Below, piece by piece: positions 63,193 through 64,000 of a stretch of 64,000 nucleotides of DNA. Positions within the stretch are counted from its first letter, which is position 1. Each line of letters begins with the position of its first letter. This DNA is from JBMFVE01 sp049966155. Lineage in GTDB: Bacteria; Bacteroidota; Ignavibacteria; Kryptoniales; JAKASW01. Made by a program: the position numbers and the translations under genes. The notes below the pieces were generated by a model. The model was given only the letters and a program-made list of their open reading frames with translations, did not search any database and was not told the DNA's origin. The stretch spans positions 47,045 through 111,044 of the forward strand of contig JBMFVE010000005.1 of NCBI GenBank assembly GCA_049966155.1. The letters run 5' to 3'.

Positions 63193-64000
63193 TTATGGAC
63201 ATGGACTCATCCCACCGTAGTATGTGGGATTTGAACCAAACGGAGTTGGATTTGACCATCCGTTGTCATCTACATTGCCGTTCCAGCTCCAAACGAGGAC
63301 ACAGTCTGGGTTATCTGGGTTGTCACATTTAACATACACTTCTTTAGAGATGTCCCAAATACCGTAGTCGCTTCCACCGCTACAGGCCGGTGGAAAGGTT
63401 ACGTTATTTTCCATGCAGGTATAAACTGAATGGAACTGTCGATAGACCACGTTTAGGTAGCCATGTTTGTAGGCTTGGTCGCAGAAGGCATCGACATGAG
63501 CCCAATCACTGTTGCTATCAATATAAAGAGCTATAGCGTTTATACCGCCATGGTTGGACATCCAGTCCAACTCTGCTCCGTAGCAGCTAATCTCATCAGC
63601 GATGGGGCTCTTCCCACCATATATCCATATGAAGTCAAATTTTGCTCCAAAGTTTGTTCGGAATTCGTCGTACGCACAGATCGTGTCCATTGAAGGAGGA
63701 ACAATATTTATATCACACCCACTGCAGCTTCTTCCAGGCGCGGTCGCGTAGTAGTCATCACACCCTATGTGGTCAGAATAGTTAAGCATGACAGTTACGC
63801 AGTTTGATATTGCGGTATTCCCACTGCTACAAAGCCCGACTGAGCAAACATCGGATGCCCACAGAACTCCACCATTAGGATGTAAGAGATTGTATGCACT
63901 CTCCAAAGAATAGTTGATGCCGTTACCATTCCCATTGTGCGTGCAAGGCTCATCAAAATAAAAATTGTGTACGCCTTTACCGAACGCCAGTTGCGTCCAG
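63193..64000 (-). CDS. Partial Cys-rich, secreted-looking protein
   Basis: The C-terminal part of a longer protein that runs off the window (the frame is open to the end; the visible part starts ...WTQLAFGKGVHNFYFDEPCTHN). At least 15 Cys occur in about 268 residues, including DVCSVGLC, SCSGCD and KCDNPDNPDC, so an extracytoplasmic, disulfide-bonded protein is likely. Segments FYFDEP, WIYGG and AIALYIDS have TIM-barrel-like spacing of W, Y, D and E. No T9SS domain at its end. Not identified. Confidence 0.6.
   Translation of the reverse strand, partial: WTQLAFGKGVHNFYFDEPCTHNGNGNGINYSLESAYNLLHPNGGVLWASDVCSVGLCSSGNTAISNCVTVMLNYSDHIGCDDYYATAPGRSCSGCDINIVPPSMDTICAYDEFRTNFGAKFDFIWIYGGKSPIADEISCYGAELDWMSNHGGINAIALYIDSNSDWAHVDAFCDQAYKHGYLNVVYRQFHSVYTCMENNVTFPPACSGGSDYGIWDISKEVYVKCDNPDNPDCVLVWSWNGNVDDNGWSNPTPFGSNPTYYGGMSPCP

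Noticed and set aside
1..64000. CRISPR array, rRNA operon or prophage
   Set aside because: No regularly spaced repeats, rRNA-like segments or phage structural genes were seen.

Overview
The window looks like chromosome from a member of the Bacteroidota/Chlorobiota/Ignavibacteriota group (FCB bacteria), most likely Ignavibacteriota-like. The evidence is two secreted proteins with C-terminal NYPNPFNPST-type type IX secretion sorting domains, the duplex KorAB 2-oxoacid:ferredoxin oxidoreductase, DUF6132 and DUF4905 family proteins, and moderate GC. No rRNA, CRISPR array, prophage or intact insertion sequence was seen. The species cannot be named from sequence alone.

Left part (1-8849): an outer-membrane barrel gene carries a G9 tract that breaks its natural C-terminus and has a 19-bp inverted-repeat operator in front of it. 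It is followed by fur-feoA-feoB and a tiny FeoB-associated Cys-rich protein (iron uptake), then, on the opposite strand, an AddA-like helicase-nuclease coupled to a DnaQ-like exonuclease, and a DUF2721 membrane protein.

9000-19674: surE, then a long minus-strand thiol-redox block. In transcription order it holds thioredoxin, a two-domain glutaredoxin-like disulfide oxidoreductase, an amber-interrupted zinc-ribbon gene, a methyltransferase, DUF6132, a membrane thioredoxin, a TlpA/ResA protein and OsmC. Beyond it lie pepA, an NrnA-type DHH phosphoesterase, korAB and ccdA, so CcdA may supply electrons to the membrane-bound thioredoxin-fold proteins.

19810-26606: a minus-strand translation and nucleotide block (prs, L25, pth, S6, ssb, S18, L9), tRNA-Gln, a quinone-oxidoreductase-like MDR enzyme and inositol-3-phosphate synthase. 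26745-32986: DUF58, rmuC and an AddB-like nuclease (the partner of the AddA-like gene 21 kb away), with DUF4905 convergent.

33088-49300: secreted proteins (a BNR-repeat protein and a HEFQH metallopeptidase, both with sorting domains, and small lipoprotein-like proteins), then a Peptidase_Mx-like metallopeptidase, YggS, an RluA-type synthase, a degenerate PaaA-like ferritin-fold protein next to a 3-hydroxyacyl-CoA dehydrogenase, small membrane/secreted proteins, tRNA-Glu, a hydrolase-like protein, a deoxynucleoside kinase and recG.

49384-62038: the replication-origin region. rpmH-rnpA-yidD-yidC run left and dnaA-dnaN-recF-DUF721-gyrB-(glycosyltransferase)-gyrA run right. DnaA-box-like TTTTCCACA repeats lie on one side of dnaA and an AT-rich stretch on the other, which suggests a bipartite oriC. 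The right end has a 0.5-kb unexplained stretch, an outer-membrane-like protein and the C-terminal part of a Cys-rich secreted-looking protein that runs off the window.
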